Assembly: GCF_000348785.1 (NCBI RefSeq)
Contig: NC_020520.1
Location: forward strand, 3,968,001 to 4,032,000
DNA length: 64,000 nt
DNA from: Ilumatobacter coccineus YM16-304
GTDB taxonomy: Bacteria > Actinomycetota > Acidimicrobiia > Acidimicrobiales > Ilumatobacteraceae
Direction: 5' to 3'
The notes beneath the pieces are model-generated. The model had not been told where the DNA came from. It did no database searches and saw only the letters and a program-made list of their open reading frames with translations. Positions 1 through 8,061 of this stretch are shown piece after piece. The position numbers and the translations under genes were made by a program. Every line of letters begins with the position of its first letter. Position 1 is the stretch's first letter.

Positions 1-451
1 AGTGGCTCATCCAGCATTCGTGAGCGCCGGGAGCATCGTCGGGGAGGATCAGGGAGTCACCGGTTCGTTCGAGGACAGTGCGCCCGTACTCTCCCGCCAT
101 GCCGCGGCCGACGACGCCGCCGAGTTGTTGTGCGATGAGCTGCGCGCCGTAGCAGATGCCGAGCATCGGGATGCCGAGGTCGTAGATCGCCGGGTCGAGC
201 GACGGGGCGCCCTCGACGTGCACGCTGGCGGGGCCTCCGGAGAGGATGATCGCGGCGGGTGCCCGCTCGGCGATCTCGTCTGCGGTGATCCGGTTGGGGA
301 CGATCTCGGAGAAGACGCTGAGCTCGCGCACGCGGCGGGCGATGAGCTGTGCGTACTGGGCTCCGAAGTCGACGACCAGCACGGTCGGGCGATCGTCGGA
401 CGCGGATGTCGTGGGAGATGAGGGCGACGGCGGTTGACTCAAGGCATGCAT
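1..451 (-). CDS. guaA: GMP synthase, N-terminal part (cut by window edge)
   Basis: Start of GMP synthase (glutamine-hydrolysing), which aminates XMP to GMP in purine synthesis. The visible ~150 residues are the class I glutamine amidotransferase domain: [20 protein letters not shown] near the N-terminus, the oxyanion stretch ILSGGPASV, and the nucleophile elbow GICYGAQ with the catalytic Cys. The ATP-pyrophosphatase and dimerisation domains lie beyond base 1. I chose ATG at 451; TTG at 442 is an alternative. About 22 Ser/Pro/Thr-rich residues precede the conserved core. The start codon shares an ATGCAT palindrome with the start of the divergent gene at 446, and no clear Shine-Dalgarno is visible. 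Family assignment is secure; the start is less so. Confidence 0.93.
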   Translation of the reverse strand, partial: MHALSQPPSPSSPTTSASDDRPTVLVVDFGAQYAQLIARRVRELSVFSEIVPNRITADEIAERAPAAIILSGGPASVHVEGAPSLDPAIYDLGIPMLGICYGAQLIAQQLGGVVGRGMAGEYGRTVLERTGDSLILPDDAPGAHECWMSH

Positions 452-760
452 CGTAGAGCCGGAAGCGCCTGGCTGACCAGGTTCGTGGTCTCGCTCGTCG
501 CATTGTTCACGCTCGGCGGATCCCCCACGGCCCTCGCGTCGAACGAGGAGCCCGTCGATCGCCCGCCGGTGACGGTGAGCGAGTTCATTCCCGACCAGAC
601 GAACCTGAGCGATTGCGTCGGCCTCGTCGAGAAGCCGGGCTGCGGCAGCGAGGCGCGCGGCGGGGCGGGGCAGACCGCGGTGTTCATCGCGCTGGTCCTG
701 GGTCTCGGCCTCGTCATCTGGCGCATCTCGGTCGGCGTGCGCGCCAATCGAGCCCGGTAG
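446..760 (+). CDS. small exported or membrane protein, function unknown
   Basis: About 104 residues from ATG 446; a TTG at 434 would add four. The N-terminus looks like a signal peptide: basic MHRRAG, a hydrophobic run [13 protein letters not shown], then ALA-SN as a possible cleavage site. A C-terminal transmembrane helix ([16 protein letters not shown]) is followed by a basic tail (RANRAR), so the ~45-residue middle should lie outside. It contains two Cys (DCVG and KPGCGS) that could form a disulfide. I do not recognise the family. It is divergent from guaA with overlapping start codons, and 142 bp precede the next gene. Confidence 0.6.
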   Translation: MHRRAGSAWLTRFVVSLVALFTLGGSPTALASNEEPVDRPPVTVSEFIPDQTNLSDCVGLVEKPGCGSEARGGAGQTAVFIALVLGLGLVIWRISVGVRANRAR

Positions 761-902
761 CGCTCGTCAGGGAGGAGCGCTCCCTTCGCCGCCAGGTCTC
801 GGCTCGCGTCACCCACATGTGGCCGAGCGGTCGAGCATCGAATAGAACTGAGCGTGACCGAGAGATCGATGACCGCCGTGGCGGTCGACCACAGGAGACG
901 CC

Positions 903-1916
903 ATGACCACCACCTTCAACGCACTCGTCGTCCGTGAGGCCGAGGAGGGCAACCCGAAGTCGGCGGCAGCCGCCATCGAGCAACTCTCCGACGCCGACCT
1001 GCCGACCTACGGCGACTCCGACGTCACCGTCGACATCGACTACTCCTCGCTGAACTACAAGGACGGCATGGCGCTCACCGGTAAGGGGCGCATCATCCGT
1101 TCGTTCCCGATGGTTCCGGGCATCGACTTCTCCGGCACCGTGTCGGCGTCCGACTCCGATCGTTTCGCCGTGGGCGACGAGGTGATCCTCACCGGTTGGG
1201 CCGTCGGCGAGCGCTACTGGGGTGGCTATTCGCAGCGTCAGCGCGTGAAGTCGGACTGGCTCGTGAAGCGTCCGTCGGGTCTGTCGAGCGAGCAGGCGAT
1301 GGGCATCGGCACGGCGGGCCTCACCGCGATGCTCTGTGTGCTCGGGCTCGAGGACGGGGGCGTGCAGTCCGGCGACGGACCGATCGTGGTCACCGGTGCT
1401 GCGGGTGGCGTCGGCAGCACGGCCGTCGCGATCCTGGCGCACCTGGGCTACGAGGTCACGGCCGTGACGGGCCGTCCCGAGCAGCAGGACTACCTGCGCG
1501 GCCTCGGCGCATCGTCGTTCCTCACCCGCGCCGAGATGTCGGAGGAGCCCAAGCCGCTCGAGTCGGAGACGTGGGCCGGAGCGGTCGACACCGTCGGCTC
1601 CACGATGCTCGCGAAGGTGCTCGCACAGACGAAGCACTCGGGCGTCGTCACGGCATGCGGGCTCGCCGGCGGTGTCGATCTGCCGACCACGGTGATGCCG
1701 TTCATCCTGCGCAACGTCCGACTGCAGGGCATCGACTCGGTCATGGCTCCGATCGAGGCACGTGACGCGGCGTGGGCTCGGCTCGCCACCGATCTTCCCG
1801 CCGATCAGCTCGCCGCGATGACCGAGGTGGTGCCGATGAGCGAGATCATCGAACAGGGCCCGAAGATCATGGCCGGCCAGGTCCGCGGCCGAGTCGTCGT
1901 CGACCCGAACCACTGA
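903..1916 (+). CDS. YhdH/AcuI-type NADPH-dependent reductase (MDR superfamily)
   Basis: A 337-residue medium-chain dehydrogenase/reductase of the YhdH/YhfP (AcuI) type. Known members reduce acrylyl-CoA to propionyl-CoA or act as quinone oxidoreductases with NADPH. Visible marks are the N-terminal GroES-like part with SSLNYKDGMALTGKG and VPGIDFSGTV, the Rossmann motif VTGAAGGVGSTAVAIL (about residues 160-175), and the C-terminal LRNVRLQGIDSV. No zinc-binding Cys cluster is seen, as expected for this branch. A Shine-Dalgarno (GGAGA) lies just before ATG 903. The 3' end overlaps the convergent glycosyltransferase by 50 bp. The exact substrate cannot be told from sequence. Confidence 0.85.
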   Translation: MTTTFNALVVREAEEGNPKSAAAAIEQLSDADLPTYGDSDVTVDIDYSSLNYKDGMALTGKGRIIRSFPMVPGIDFSGTVSASDSDRFAVGDEVILTGWAVGERYWGGYSQRQRVKSDWLVKRPSGLSSEQAMGIGTAGLTAMLCVLGLEDGGVQSGDGPIVVTGAAGGVGSTAVAILAHLGYEVTAVTGRPEQQDYLRGLGASSFLTRAEMSEEPKPLESETWAGAVDTVGSTMLAKVLAQTKHSGVVTACGLAGGVDLPTTVMPFILRNVRLQGIDSVMAPIEARDAAWARLATDLPADQLAAMTEVVPMSEIIEQGPKIMAGQVRGRVVVDPNH

Positions 1917-3030
1917 GTCGCGCTGCTCGGAGCAGCTCACTCAGCTGCGTGCCCACCCGTTGCGGCGAGTACCGATCTCTGAGTTCGGGGGCCAACGATT
2001 CGGCGCGCGCCGACAGATCGCTGGCTGAGCCACCGATCACGGATCGCAACAGGTCGACGGCTGCGTCGAGATCGGCGTACGCCCATTCGGTCCCGACCTC
2101 GAACAATCTCCGGTTTCGGTGAGCGGTCGGCACCCGGCGGTACGGCAGGAGCCCCGGGTAGTTTTCGCCGAGGTAGTCGACCTGGCCACCGAACCCGGTG
2201 ATGATGACCGGTGTGCCGAGCGACGCGGCGTCGAATGCCCCGAGGCCCCATCCTTCCGACGACGTCAGCGACAGCGAGCAGGCCGAACGCTGCGCGAGTC
2301 CGAGCATCTGCGCGTCCGTCCACGTTCCGGTGTCGTAGAACACGATCGGCGGATCGCGGAACTCCTGCACGATCCGCTCGATCGACTCGATCACGCCGAC
2401 GTCTCCCCCCGGCCACTCGACGCAGTACGGCGACGTCTTCACGACGAGCGCGACGGAATCGGCGCTCGTGAAAGCTCGGCAGAAGGCATCGATCGCACGG
2501 TCTGGTCGTTTGCGCCAGTCCCAGGCCGACACGAGCGACACGATCGCGAGGTCGTCCGGGATCGACAGGGGGATCGAGTCGGGTTCGATGTCGATCACCA
2601 CGTGCGGAACGACGTGGACGGGTCGGTCGAACGCCCGCTGGAACGCGCGCCGATTCCACTCGGTCGGCACCCAGAACTCGTCGACCTCCGACATCTCGTC
2701 GAGCCATGCGTGTGGGATGTCGTCGAGTTCGAAGACGCTGTGGCCGATCTGGTGCACCGGCGCCACGGCGCGAGCCACCTCGTTCCACGCTCCCGGCACG
2801 ACGTGATGCACCAGGATCTCGCCAGCAACCGGGGGACCACGCAGGTCTCGGAGCCACTGGTCGACGCCATCGCCGACCGAGGCTCGCCCGAGCGGAGCCG
2901 GCCCGAGCGGTTCCCACACGATGTCGAGATCGGGGTCCTCGACCGACAGCAAGGCCCGAAGTGCCCGTCGAGCGGCGACGCCGACACCGACCGGTGTCCA
3001 CTCACACGCGTACCGAACCCGGTTCGCCAT
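1867..3030 (-). CDS. GT4-type glycosyltransferase
   Basis: A 387-residue retaining glycosyltransferase of the GT-B/GT4 type. Key stretches are VSAWDWRKRPDRAIDAF (start of the C-terminal Rossmann domain), SEGWGLGAFDAASLGTPVI (the acidic nucleotide-sugar signature) and the N-terminal RYACEWTPVGVGVAARRAL. It is closely paralogous to the first half of the protein at 8062-9975: both share YACEWTPxGxGVAA, HxIGHSVxELxD and DEFWVPTEWNRRxFxRAFDxPVHVVPH. I chose ATG 3030, where the similarity begins; the reading frame stays open further upstream without homology. It is divergent from the gene at 3052 across a 21-bp promoter. Donor and acceptor are unknown; it probably decorates a surface polymer or protein. 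Confidence 0.85.
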   Translation of the reverse strand: MANRVRYACEWTPVGVGVAARRALRALLSVEDPDLDIVWEPLGPAPLGRASVGDGVDQWLRDLRGPPVAGEILVHHVVPGAWNEVARAVAPVHQIGHSVFELDDIPHAWLDEMSEVDEFWVPTEWNRRAFQRAFDRPVHVVPHVVIDIEPDSIPLSIPDDLAIVSLVSAWDWRKRPDRAIDAFCRAFTSADSVALVVKTSPYCVEWPGGDVGVIESIERIVQEFRDPPIVFYDTGTWTDAQMLGLAQRSACSLSLTSSEGWGLGAFDAASLGTPVIITGFGGQVDYLGENYPGLLPYRRVPTAHRNRRLFEVGTEWAYADLDAAVDLLRSVIGGSASDLSARAESLAPELRDRYSPQRVGTQLSELLRAARLSGSGRRRLGRGPGRP

Positions 3031-3051
3031 CGGCGGATACGGTAACCGAGC
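3031..3051. promoter_or_regulatory. 21-bp bidirectional leaderless promoter
   Basis: The whole gap between two divergent starts. On the plus strand TACGGT (3038-3043) ends 8 nt before GTG 3052. On the minus strand TACCGT (3044-3039) ends 8 nt before ATG 3030. Both fit TANNNT at leaderless spacing, and there is no room for a Shine-Dalgarno. The two hexamers overlap by five bases, so the promoters should compete. Confidence 0.6.
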
Positions 3052-4590
3052 GTGAACGTCGCCTTCGTGACCTCGGTGACTCCAGACGACGACGATGCCT
3101 CGAAGCGTCGAACGTTCTGGCGACGTGCGCTCTCTCGGTTCGGCACCCTCACGACGATCGTCATCGACGTCGACGCCGGCACCGTCGATCACGATCTGCC
3201 GAACAGGTCAGCCGACGAACTCGGAGACGTCGTTGCCATCGCTCGGTTCGAACTCGCTCACGACATCCATCCGCTGCGTGCGCGCCGCGCCCCCGAATAC
3301 CTCGGAGCGCGCTGGGTCCATGAACTCGACCCCTTCGACCTGATCGTCGGAGCGTCGGCCGACCTGGCCCCGTTCTGCTTCGGACTCGCATCGACCGGAG
3401 ACATCCCCGTCGTCCTCGATCTCGCGGCTGGAAGCATCGCCGTCGGCGACGAGCACGCTCGCTATCAGCACCTCCTCGCCGAGGTTCGTCGGCGGTGCGA
3501 TCTCGTCGTCGACACCGCCATCGCCGATGGAACGATCACGTGCGCCGGATTCGTCGACGTCGAACGCCTGCTCTCTCCACCGATCGGGCCTCGCCGACTT
3601 CCCGGGGCCATCGCCACCGAGACCGCCGACGGCGTGGTCGTCGAGGCTCCCGATCGCGGACTCCGCCACCGCCTCGACCCGCTGTCGGCGATCGTGTATT
3701 CGTTGGCCGACGGACGCACCTCCGCCGGCGACATCGTCGATGTGCTCGCGGGCGCGTTCTCGATCACGACCGATGTGGCGTTGCGCCGTTTCCACCTCGC
3801 GCTCGACCAGCTCGCCACGGCGCGACTCGTGACCGACGATCCCGAGCTCGAGCTGACGACGCTCAGCTTCAGCGGTCGCAGGTTCCGCGTCAGGCACGCG
3901 ACGATCGATCACTTCGTCGCGCATCACGTCCACTCCGGCAGCGAGTACGGCATTCCGGAGCGCCTGACGCCCGGCACCGTGGCGATCGACATCGGGGCAC
4001 ACATCGGTTCGTTCAGCGCACGGATGATCGACTCGGGAGCCGATCACGTCCTTGCGCTCGAACCTCAGCCCGACAACTACCGCATGGCGACGATCAACCT
4101 CGCCGCCGAGATCGAACAGGGTCTCGTCGACCTTCGACAGGCGGCGATCTGGAGCCCTCCGTCGGGTCAACCGATCGCGATCGGCGCGGCCCCCACGTAT
4201 GCCGAGCCCGGCCGTCGGGTCCACGTCAACACGGGAGGCCACTCGCCGCGGCCGATCATCGCCGACACGCAGCAACTCGCAGCCGGCGAGGTCGTGGTCG
4301 CATCGGTTTCACTCGACGAGTTGATCACGGAGTTGCGCGACGGTGTGGCCCCCGACGCCCCGATCTGGCTGAAACTGGACTGCGAAGGAGGCGAATGGCC
4401 GGCCCTCGAAACCGCCGAACGTCTCGATCAGGTCGACACGATCGTGGGCGAGTTGCATCTCGACGGCGAGTCGACGCCCGACCGTGTGCGGCGCGTCGTC
4501 GACCGACTGGAGCGATTCGGTTTCGACGTCACGATCACCGACGACGTCGATGCCCCTTCGCTGCTCGGATTGCGAGCGACTCGGGCCTGA
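3052..4590 (+). CDS. FkbM-family methyltransferase with internal PqqD-like domain
   Basis: A 512-residue protein in three parts. Residues 1-180 resemble the N-terminal half of the GT4 at 9995 (DLIVGASADLAPFCFGL against DLIVGFRSYLGPFAVGL). Residues about 203-262 are a PqqD-like winged helix (LDPLSAIVYSLADGRTSAGD, then LxxLxxARLV). Residues about 280-512 are an FkbM-type SAM methyltransferase with VAIDIGAHIGSFS (motif I), LALEPQPDNY and LKLDCEGGEW. FkbM enzymes O-methylate sugars or natural products. PqqD-like domains bind peptides in RiPP pathways, so a peptide or protein partner is possible (inference). The start is GTG 3052, leaderless. Its TGA directly abuts the stop codon of the convergent gene at 4591, with no base between. 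Confidence 0.8.
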   Translation: MNVAFVTSVTPDDDDASKRRTFWRRALSRFGTLTTIVIDVDAGTVDHDLPNRSADELGDVVAIARFELAHDIHPLRARRAPEYLGARWVHELDPFDLIVGASADLAPFCFGLASTGDIPVVLDLAAGSIAVGDEHARYQHLLAEVRRRCDLVVDTAIADGTITCAGFVDVERLLSPPIGPRRLPGAIATETADGVVVEAPDRGLRHRLDPLSAIVYSLADGRTSAGDIVDVLAGAFSITTDVALRRFHLALDQLATARLVTDDPELELTTLSFSGRRFRVRHATIDHFVAHHVHSGSEYGIPERLTPGTVAIDIGAHIGSFSARMIDSGADHVLALEPQPDNYRMATINLAAEIEQGLVDLRQAAIWSPPSGQPIAIGAAPTYAEPGRRVHVNTGGHSPRPIIADTQQLAAGEVVVASVSLDELITELRDGVAPDAPIWLKLDCEGGEWPALETAERLDQVDTIVGELHLDGESTPDRVRRVVDRLERFGFDVTITDDVDAPSLLGLRATRA

Positions 4591-5709
4591 CTACGGGCTG
4601 CGACGCTTCGCACGCGCTGCCAACGCCATCGACTTCGTCCGCCAGGCGAAGTCGCCGGGTCGCGCCGCCGCAGCCGTCGCTGCCGTGGCCGCCGCGCCGA
4701 CCATGTCATCGATCTCGATCTGGCACTCGACGAGCAGCTCCCACGCCCAGTCGGTGAACATCGCGTTGTTGTAGGCGAGCGAGTCGTCGATCGGGTCGAG
4801 ACCGACGGCGAGCAACGCCTGGAGATGCGGGATCGCCGCATCGGGTCGGCCGTGCGACGCGTGATTCTTCGCTGCGAGCCAGTCGAGCGTCCGGTACCAC
4901 GGACACACCTCGCTCATCTCGCCGACGAGATCGCTCACGTCGTGCCCATTGGCCAACAGATGCAACCCCAAGCCGGCGTAACAGAGCACGTCGGTTCGAT
5001 CCACGAGTCCCTTCGCCCGAATGACCTCGATCCCCGTGGTCCAGGCCTGCCGAGCGCCGGCCATGTCGCCGAGCGCTTCGCGAATGTTGCCGAGGTGATT
5101 CCACAGATACACACGATCCGGGGTCTCGCTCACCCGCTGCTCCAGCAGTGGAAGGTTGCGGCGGTGCTTTGCCGTCTGATCGCCTTCGTATCCGTAGTGA
5201 GTCAGACGAAACAACGCGGAGTCGTCGATCGTCAAGCCCTCAGCCGCGGCCACCCGCTGGATGTCGGGGACCATCGTCTCGTGGATCCGGCCGGCGAAAC
5301 GGATGTCGGGACGGTGACGCCACAACCGGAACTCGCGGTACGGCGACCAGATCGGCCGCGCCCGAAACCACACCCGCAAGGCGATCGAGTCGGTCGCTCG
5401 TTCGAGTTCGTCGCGCAACGCGTCGGCATCGCTGGCGTCGAGTCGCTCGTCGGCGTCGATGTAGAGGATCCAGCGACCGGTTGCGAGGTCGAGTGCCGTG
5501 TTTCGAGCCGCCGAGAAGTCACCGTCCCAGGGACGGGTCGTCTGGACCGCGCCGAACGACGCCGCCACCGCCACCGAGTCGTCGGTGCTGCCGGTGTCGA
5601 CCACGACGATCTCGTCGCACACGTCGGTGATCGACGCGAGGCAGGTCCGGAGGAAGTCGGCCTCGTCTCGAACGATGATCGCAGCCGACAGCAGCGGACG
5701 CGAACCCAT
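4591..5709 (-). CDS. family 2 glycosyltransferase with TPR-like C-terminal half
   Basis: A 372-residue GT-A enzyme. The N-terminal GT2 domain shows AAIIVRDEADFLRTCLAS, VVDTGSTDDS and YIDADERLD (the DxD metal/nucleotide site, about residues 85-95). From about residue 180 the sequence becomes helical and repeat-like (RVYLWNHLGNIREALGDMAG, ALLAVGLDPIDDS), matching TPR-type helices. The GT2-plus-TPR layout is shared with SunS-type enzymes that glycosylate peptides or proteins. The gene sits 14 bp downstream of the Tat-exported Gly/Thr-rich protein on the same strand. They are therefore probably one transcript, and that protein is a plausible acceptor (inference). Confidence 0.82.
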   Translation of the reverse strand: MGSRPLLSAAIIVRDEADFLRTCLASITDVCDEIVVVDTGSTDDSVAVAASFGAVQTTRPWDGDFSAARNTALDLATGRWILYIDADERLDASDADALRDELERATDSIALRVWFRARPIWSPYREFRLWRHRPDIRFAGRIHETMVPDIQRVAAAEGLTIDDSALFRLTHYGYEGDQTAKHRRNLPLLEQRVSETPDRVYLWNHLGNIREALGDMAGARQAWTTGIEVIRAKGLVDRTDVLCYAGLGLHLLANGHDVSDLVGEMSEVCPWYRTLDWLAAKNHASHGRPDAAIPHLQALLAVGLDPIDDSLAYNNAMFTDWAWELLVECQIEIDDMVGAAATAATAAAARPGDFAWRTKSMALAARAKRRSP

Positions 5710-5723
5710 GATCGGAGCCGGGT

Positions 5724-6512
5724 TCAGCTCGTTTCGGGCAACCGCACGTCGACCTGAGCCGCCGACACGGCGATCGGATCGGTCGCGACCGCCGCACCCG
5801 ACCGGGCCTCGACGACGTAGTCACCCGCGGGGACGGTGGCCGGAATCGTGATCTGCGCGGAGTATTCGCCGTCGGAGTTCGTGGTCGTGGTCCCGAGCAC
5901 GATGACCGTCTCGCCGCTGGCACCGAGCACGAGCGTGAAGGTGACTTCGGAGTTCGGCGGCATGTTCTCGCCGTTGGCGGTGATCGTTCCACCCGCCGGG
6001 ACGCTCGGCGGTGCGTCGACGGTTGCCGGCGCCGTCGTCGGCGGAGCGGTCGTCGTCGATGCCGCCGTCGTGGTCGTCGCAGCAATCGTGGTCGGCGCTG
6101 CGGTCGTGGTCGGCGCTGCCGTCGTGGTCGGCGCTGCCGTCGTGGTCGGTGCGGCGGTCGTCGGCGGTGCGATCGTGGTCGACGATGTGTTGCCACCGCC
6201 ACCGGTGTTGCCACCGCCGCCAGTGTTGCCACCGCCGCCAGTGTTGCCACCGCCGCCAGTGTTGCCACCGCCGCCAGTGTTGCCACCGCCGCCAGTGTTG
6301 CCACCGCCACCGGTGTTGCTTCCGCTGCCGATCGCCCCGGCATCGAAACCGGGTGGCGTCAGGCGAAGCGTCGGCACCGTGGCCGAGCCCCCGGCGAGCG
6401 AATACGACACGACGGTCGGAATGGTCACGACGCCGGCGATCGCTGCCATACGAGCGATGAACGCCCGTCGTTCCATTTCTTCGCCGACCGGCTCGAACTC
6501 GATGTCACTCAT
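5724..6512 (-). CDS. Tat-exported Gly/Asn- and Thr/Pro-rich protein, likely glycoprotein
   Basis: 262 residues from ATG 6512, with a GGGAGG Shine-Dalgarno upstream. Residues 14-35 read ERRAFIARMAAIAGVV, a twin-arginine signal (RR at 15-16). Seven perfect GGGGNT units follow at about 68-109. A mucin-like Thr/Ala/Pro segment (repeats of APTTTA) covers about 110-165. An Ig-like beta domain (PSVPAGGTITANGENMPPNS, VPAGDYVVEARSG) covers about 168-262. The low-complexity middle is what a heavily glycosylated stalk looks like. No LPxTG or C-terminal anchor is seen. It is first gene of a probable operon with the GT2-TPR enzyme. A TACGGT hexamer lies upstream at 6546-6551 (minus strand). No enzymatic motif was found; the role is inferred. 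Confidence 0.8.
   Translation of the reverse strand: MSDIEFEPVGEEMERRAFIARMAAIAGVVTIPTVVSYSLAGGSATVPTLRLTPPGFDAGAIGSGSNTGGGGNTGGGGNTGGGGNTGGGGNTGGGGNTGGGGNTGGGGNTSSTTIAPPTTAAPTTTAAPTTTAAPTTTAAPTTIAATTTTAASTTTAPPTTAPATVDAPPSVPAGGTITANGENMPPNSEVTFTLVLGASGETVIVLGTTTTNSDGEYSAQITIPATVPAGDYVVEARSGAAVATDPIAVSAAQVDVRLPETS
6193..6318. repeat. 7 x 18-bp tandem repeat encoding GGGGNT
   Basis: Seven in-frame 18-bp units (ccaccgccgcca-gtgttg on the plus strand) within the gene at 5724-6512. The five inner units are identical. The first and last differ at the same two positions (gccaccg for gccgcca). The identity suggests recent slippage expansion and probable length variation between strains. Confidence 0.95.
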
Positions 6513-6596
6513 TGTCGCTGACCCTCCCACGCGTCACTCATCGGCACCGTAACCGATCGCGCCTGCTCAGCCGCGGTCCACAGGACCAGCGCTCGA

Positions 6597-6602
6597 TATC
6601 GT
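6597..6602 (+). promoter_or_regulatory. leaderless -10 hexamer (TATCGT)
   Basis: TATCGT ends 8 nt before ATG 6611, and no Shine-Dalgarno is present. It fits the leaderless TANNNT pattern seen at other genes of this window. Confidence 0.55.
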
Positions 6603-6610
6603 CGCACCCG

Positions 6611-8053
6611 ATGACACCTGACGATTTTCGCCGCCACGGCCACGAGATGGTCGACTGGATCGCCGACTTCCTGGACGGCGTCGGGTCGGAACGGGTCTTC
6701 CCCGACGTCAGCCCCGGCGATGTCCGGTCGCAACTGCCCGAGCACCCGCCGACCGAGCCGGAGTCGTTCGACGCCGTCATGGCCGACCTCGAACACATCA
6801 TCGTGCCGGGTCTGACGCAATGGCAGCATCCCGGCTTCTTCGCGTGGTTCCCGTCGAACACCTCGTACCCGTCGATCCTCGGTGAGCTCATGGCCGCTGG
6901 TCTCGGCATCAACGCGATGGCGTGGGCGACCTCGCCGGCCGCCACCGAACTCGAAACGCTCATGGTCGACTGGATGCACGAACTGCTCGGACTTCCCGCT
7001 CGGTTCCACTCGCAGAGCGAGCACGGTGGTGGCGTGATCCAGGGCAGCGCGAGCGAGGCCACGCTCGTCGCCATGCTCGCTGCACGCTGGAAGGTGACCA
7101 ACGGCGACGTCAACGCCGACGGCGACACGACCCGACTCGTCGGCTACGCCACCTCTCAAGCTCACTCGAGCATCGAGAAGGGGTTCCGCATCGCCGGCAT
7201 CGGCACCGACCATCTTCGCGTCGTCGAGCACGACGACTCGTTCGCGATGCGCCCCGAGTCGTTGCGCGAGCTCATCGCCGCCGACCGCGCCGCCGGGCTC
7301 ACGCCGTTCTTCGTCTGCGCGACGAACGGCACCACCTCGTCGATGGCGTTCGACCCGATCGAGCAGATCGCCGACGTGTGCGAACGCGACGAGGTGTGGC
7401 TCCACGTCGACGCCGCCATGTCCGGAATCGCCGCGCTCGAACCCGAGTACCGCTGGGTCAACGATGGGCTCGACCGCGTCGATTCGTACTCGACCAACCC
7501 ACACAAGTGGATGGGCATCAACTTCGACTGCAACCTGTTCTGGACCGCCGACCGCGCCTCACTGATCGGGGCGCTGAGCATCCTGCCGCCCTACCTCCAG
7601 TCGGCGGCCGCCGAAGCGGGCGCAGCGATCGACTACCGCGACTGGCAGGTGCCGCTCGGCCGACGGTTCCGAGCGCTCAAGCTCTGGTTCGCACTCCGCA
7701 CCGACGGGGTCGAGCCAACCAAACAGATGATTCGCCGGCAGGTCGGTTGGACGCAGCAACTCGCCGCCCTCGTCGGCGCCGACGACCGTTTCGACATCGT
7801 CGCACCGCACCCGCTGAACCTGCTCTGCATCGCCCGCCGAGGCGCGACCATCGACGAGTCCAATGCGCTCACCGACGCCCTCATCGACGCCGCCAACGCG
7901 ACCGGAACGGTGCTGTTCACCCGAACGGTGCTCGACGGTCGCTCGACGTTGCGCGTGTCGATCGGCGCCTCAGCGACGACGTTCGACGACGTCGCCGACG
8001 CGTGGCAGCTGCTCAGCGAACTGGCGAACAGCGCGTCGTCGACACCTGACTGA
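6611..8053 (+). CDS. PLP-dependent aromatic L-amino acid decarboxylase family
   Basis: 480 residues, a group II pyridoxal-phosphate decarboxylase. Family marks are HPGFFAWFPSNTSYPSILGE, GGGVIQGSASEATLVAMLAAR, WLHVDAAMSGIAAL (Asp and Ala contacts of PLP) and STNPHKWMG with the Schiff-base Lys near residue 299. Known members convert Trp, Tyr, Phe or DOPA to amines, but some remove carboxyl from other substrates or act as aldehyde synthases, so the substrate is open. I start at ATG 6611, 8 nt after a TATCGT hexamer. It is divergent from the Tat-exported protein and 8 bp from the convergent GT4-Anp1 gene. A link to the glycosylation cluster is not evident. Confidence 0.85.
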   Translation: MTPDDFRRHGHEMVDWIADFLDGVGSERVFPDVSPGDVRSQLPEHPPTEPESFDAVMADLEHIIVPGLTQWQHPGFFAWFPSNTSYPSILGELMAAGLGINAMAWATSPAATELETLMVDWMHELLGLPARFHSQSEHGGGVIQGSASEATLVAMLAARWKVTNGDVNADGDTTRLVGYATSQAHSSIEKGFRIAGIGTDHLRVVEHDDSFAMRPESLRELIAADRAAGLTPFFVCATNGTTSSMAFDPIEQIADVCERDEVWLHVDAAMSGIAALEPEYRWVNDGLDRVDSYSTNPHKWMGINFDCNLFWTADRASLIGALSILPPYLQSAAAEAGAAIDYRDWQVPLGRRFRALKLWFALRTDGVEPTKQMIRRQVGWTQQLAALVGADDRFDIVAPHPLNLLCIARRGATIDESNALTDALIDAANATGTVLFTRTVLDGRSTLRVSIGASATTFDDVADAWQLLSELANSASSTPD

Positions 8054-8061
8054 CGCGCTCG

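Noticed and set aside
714-1940. A 408-codon open frame opposite the AcuI-like gene.
   Set aside because: Low-complexity His/Arg/Asp product with no motif, antisense to a well-supported gene.
6193-6318. 18-bp repeats that could be mistaken for a CRISPR array.
   Set aside because: Repeats are contiguous with no spacers and stay in frame in a coding sequence.
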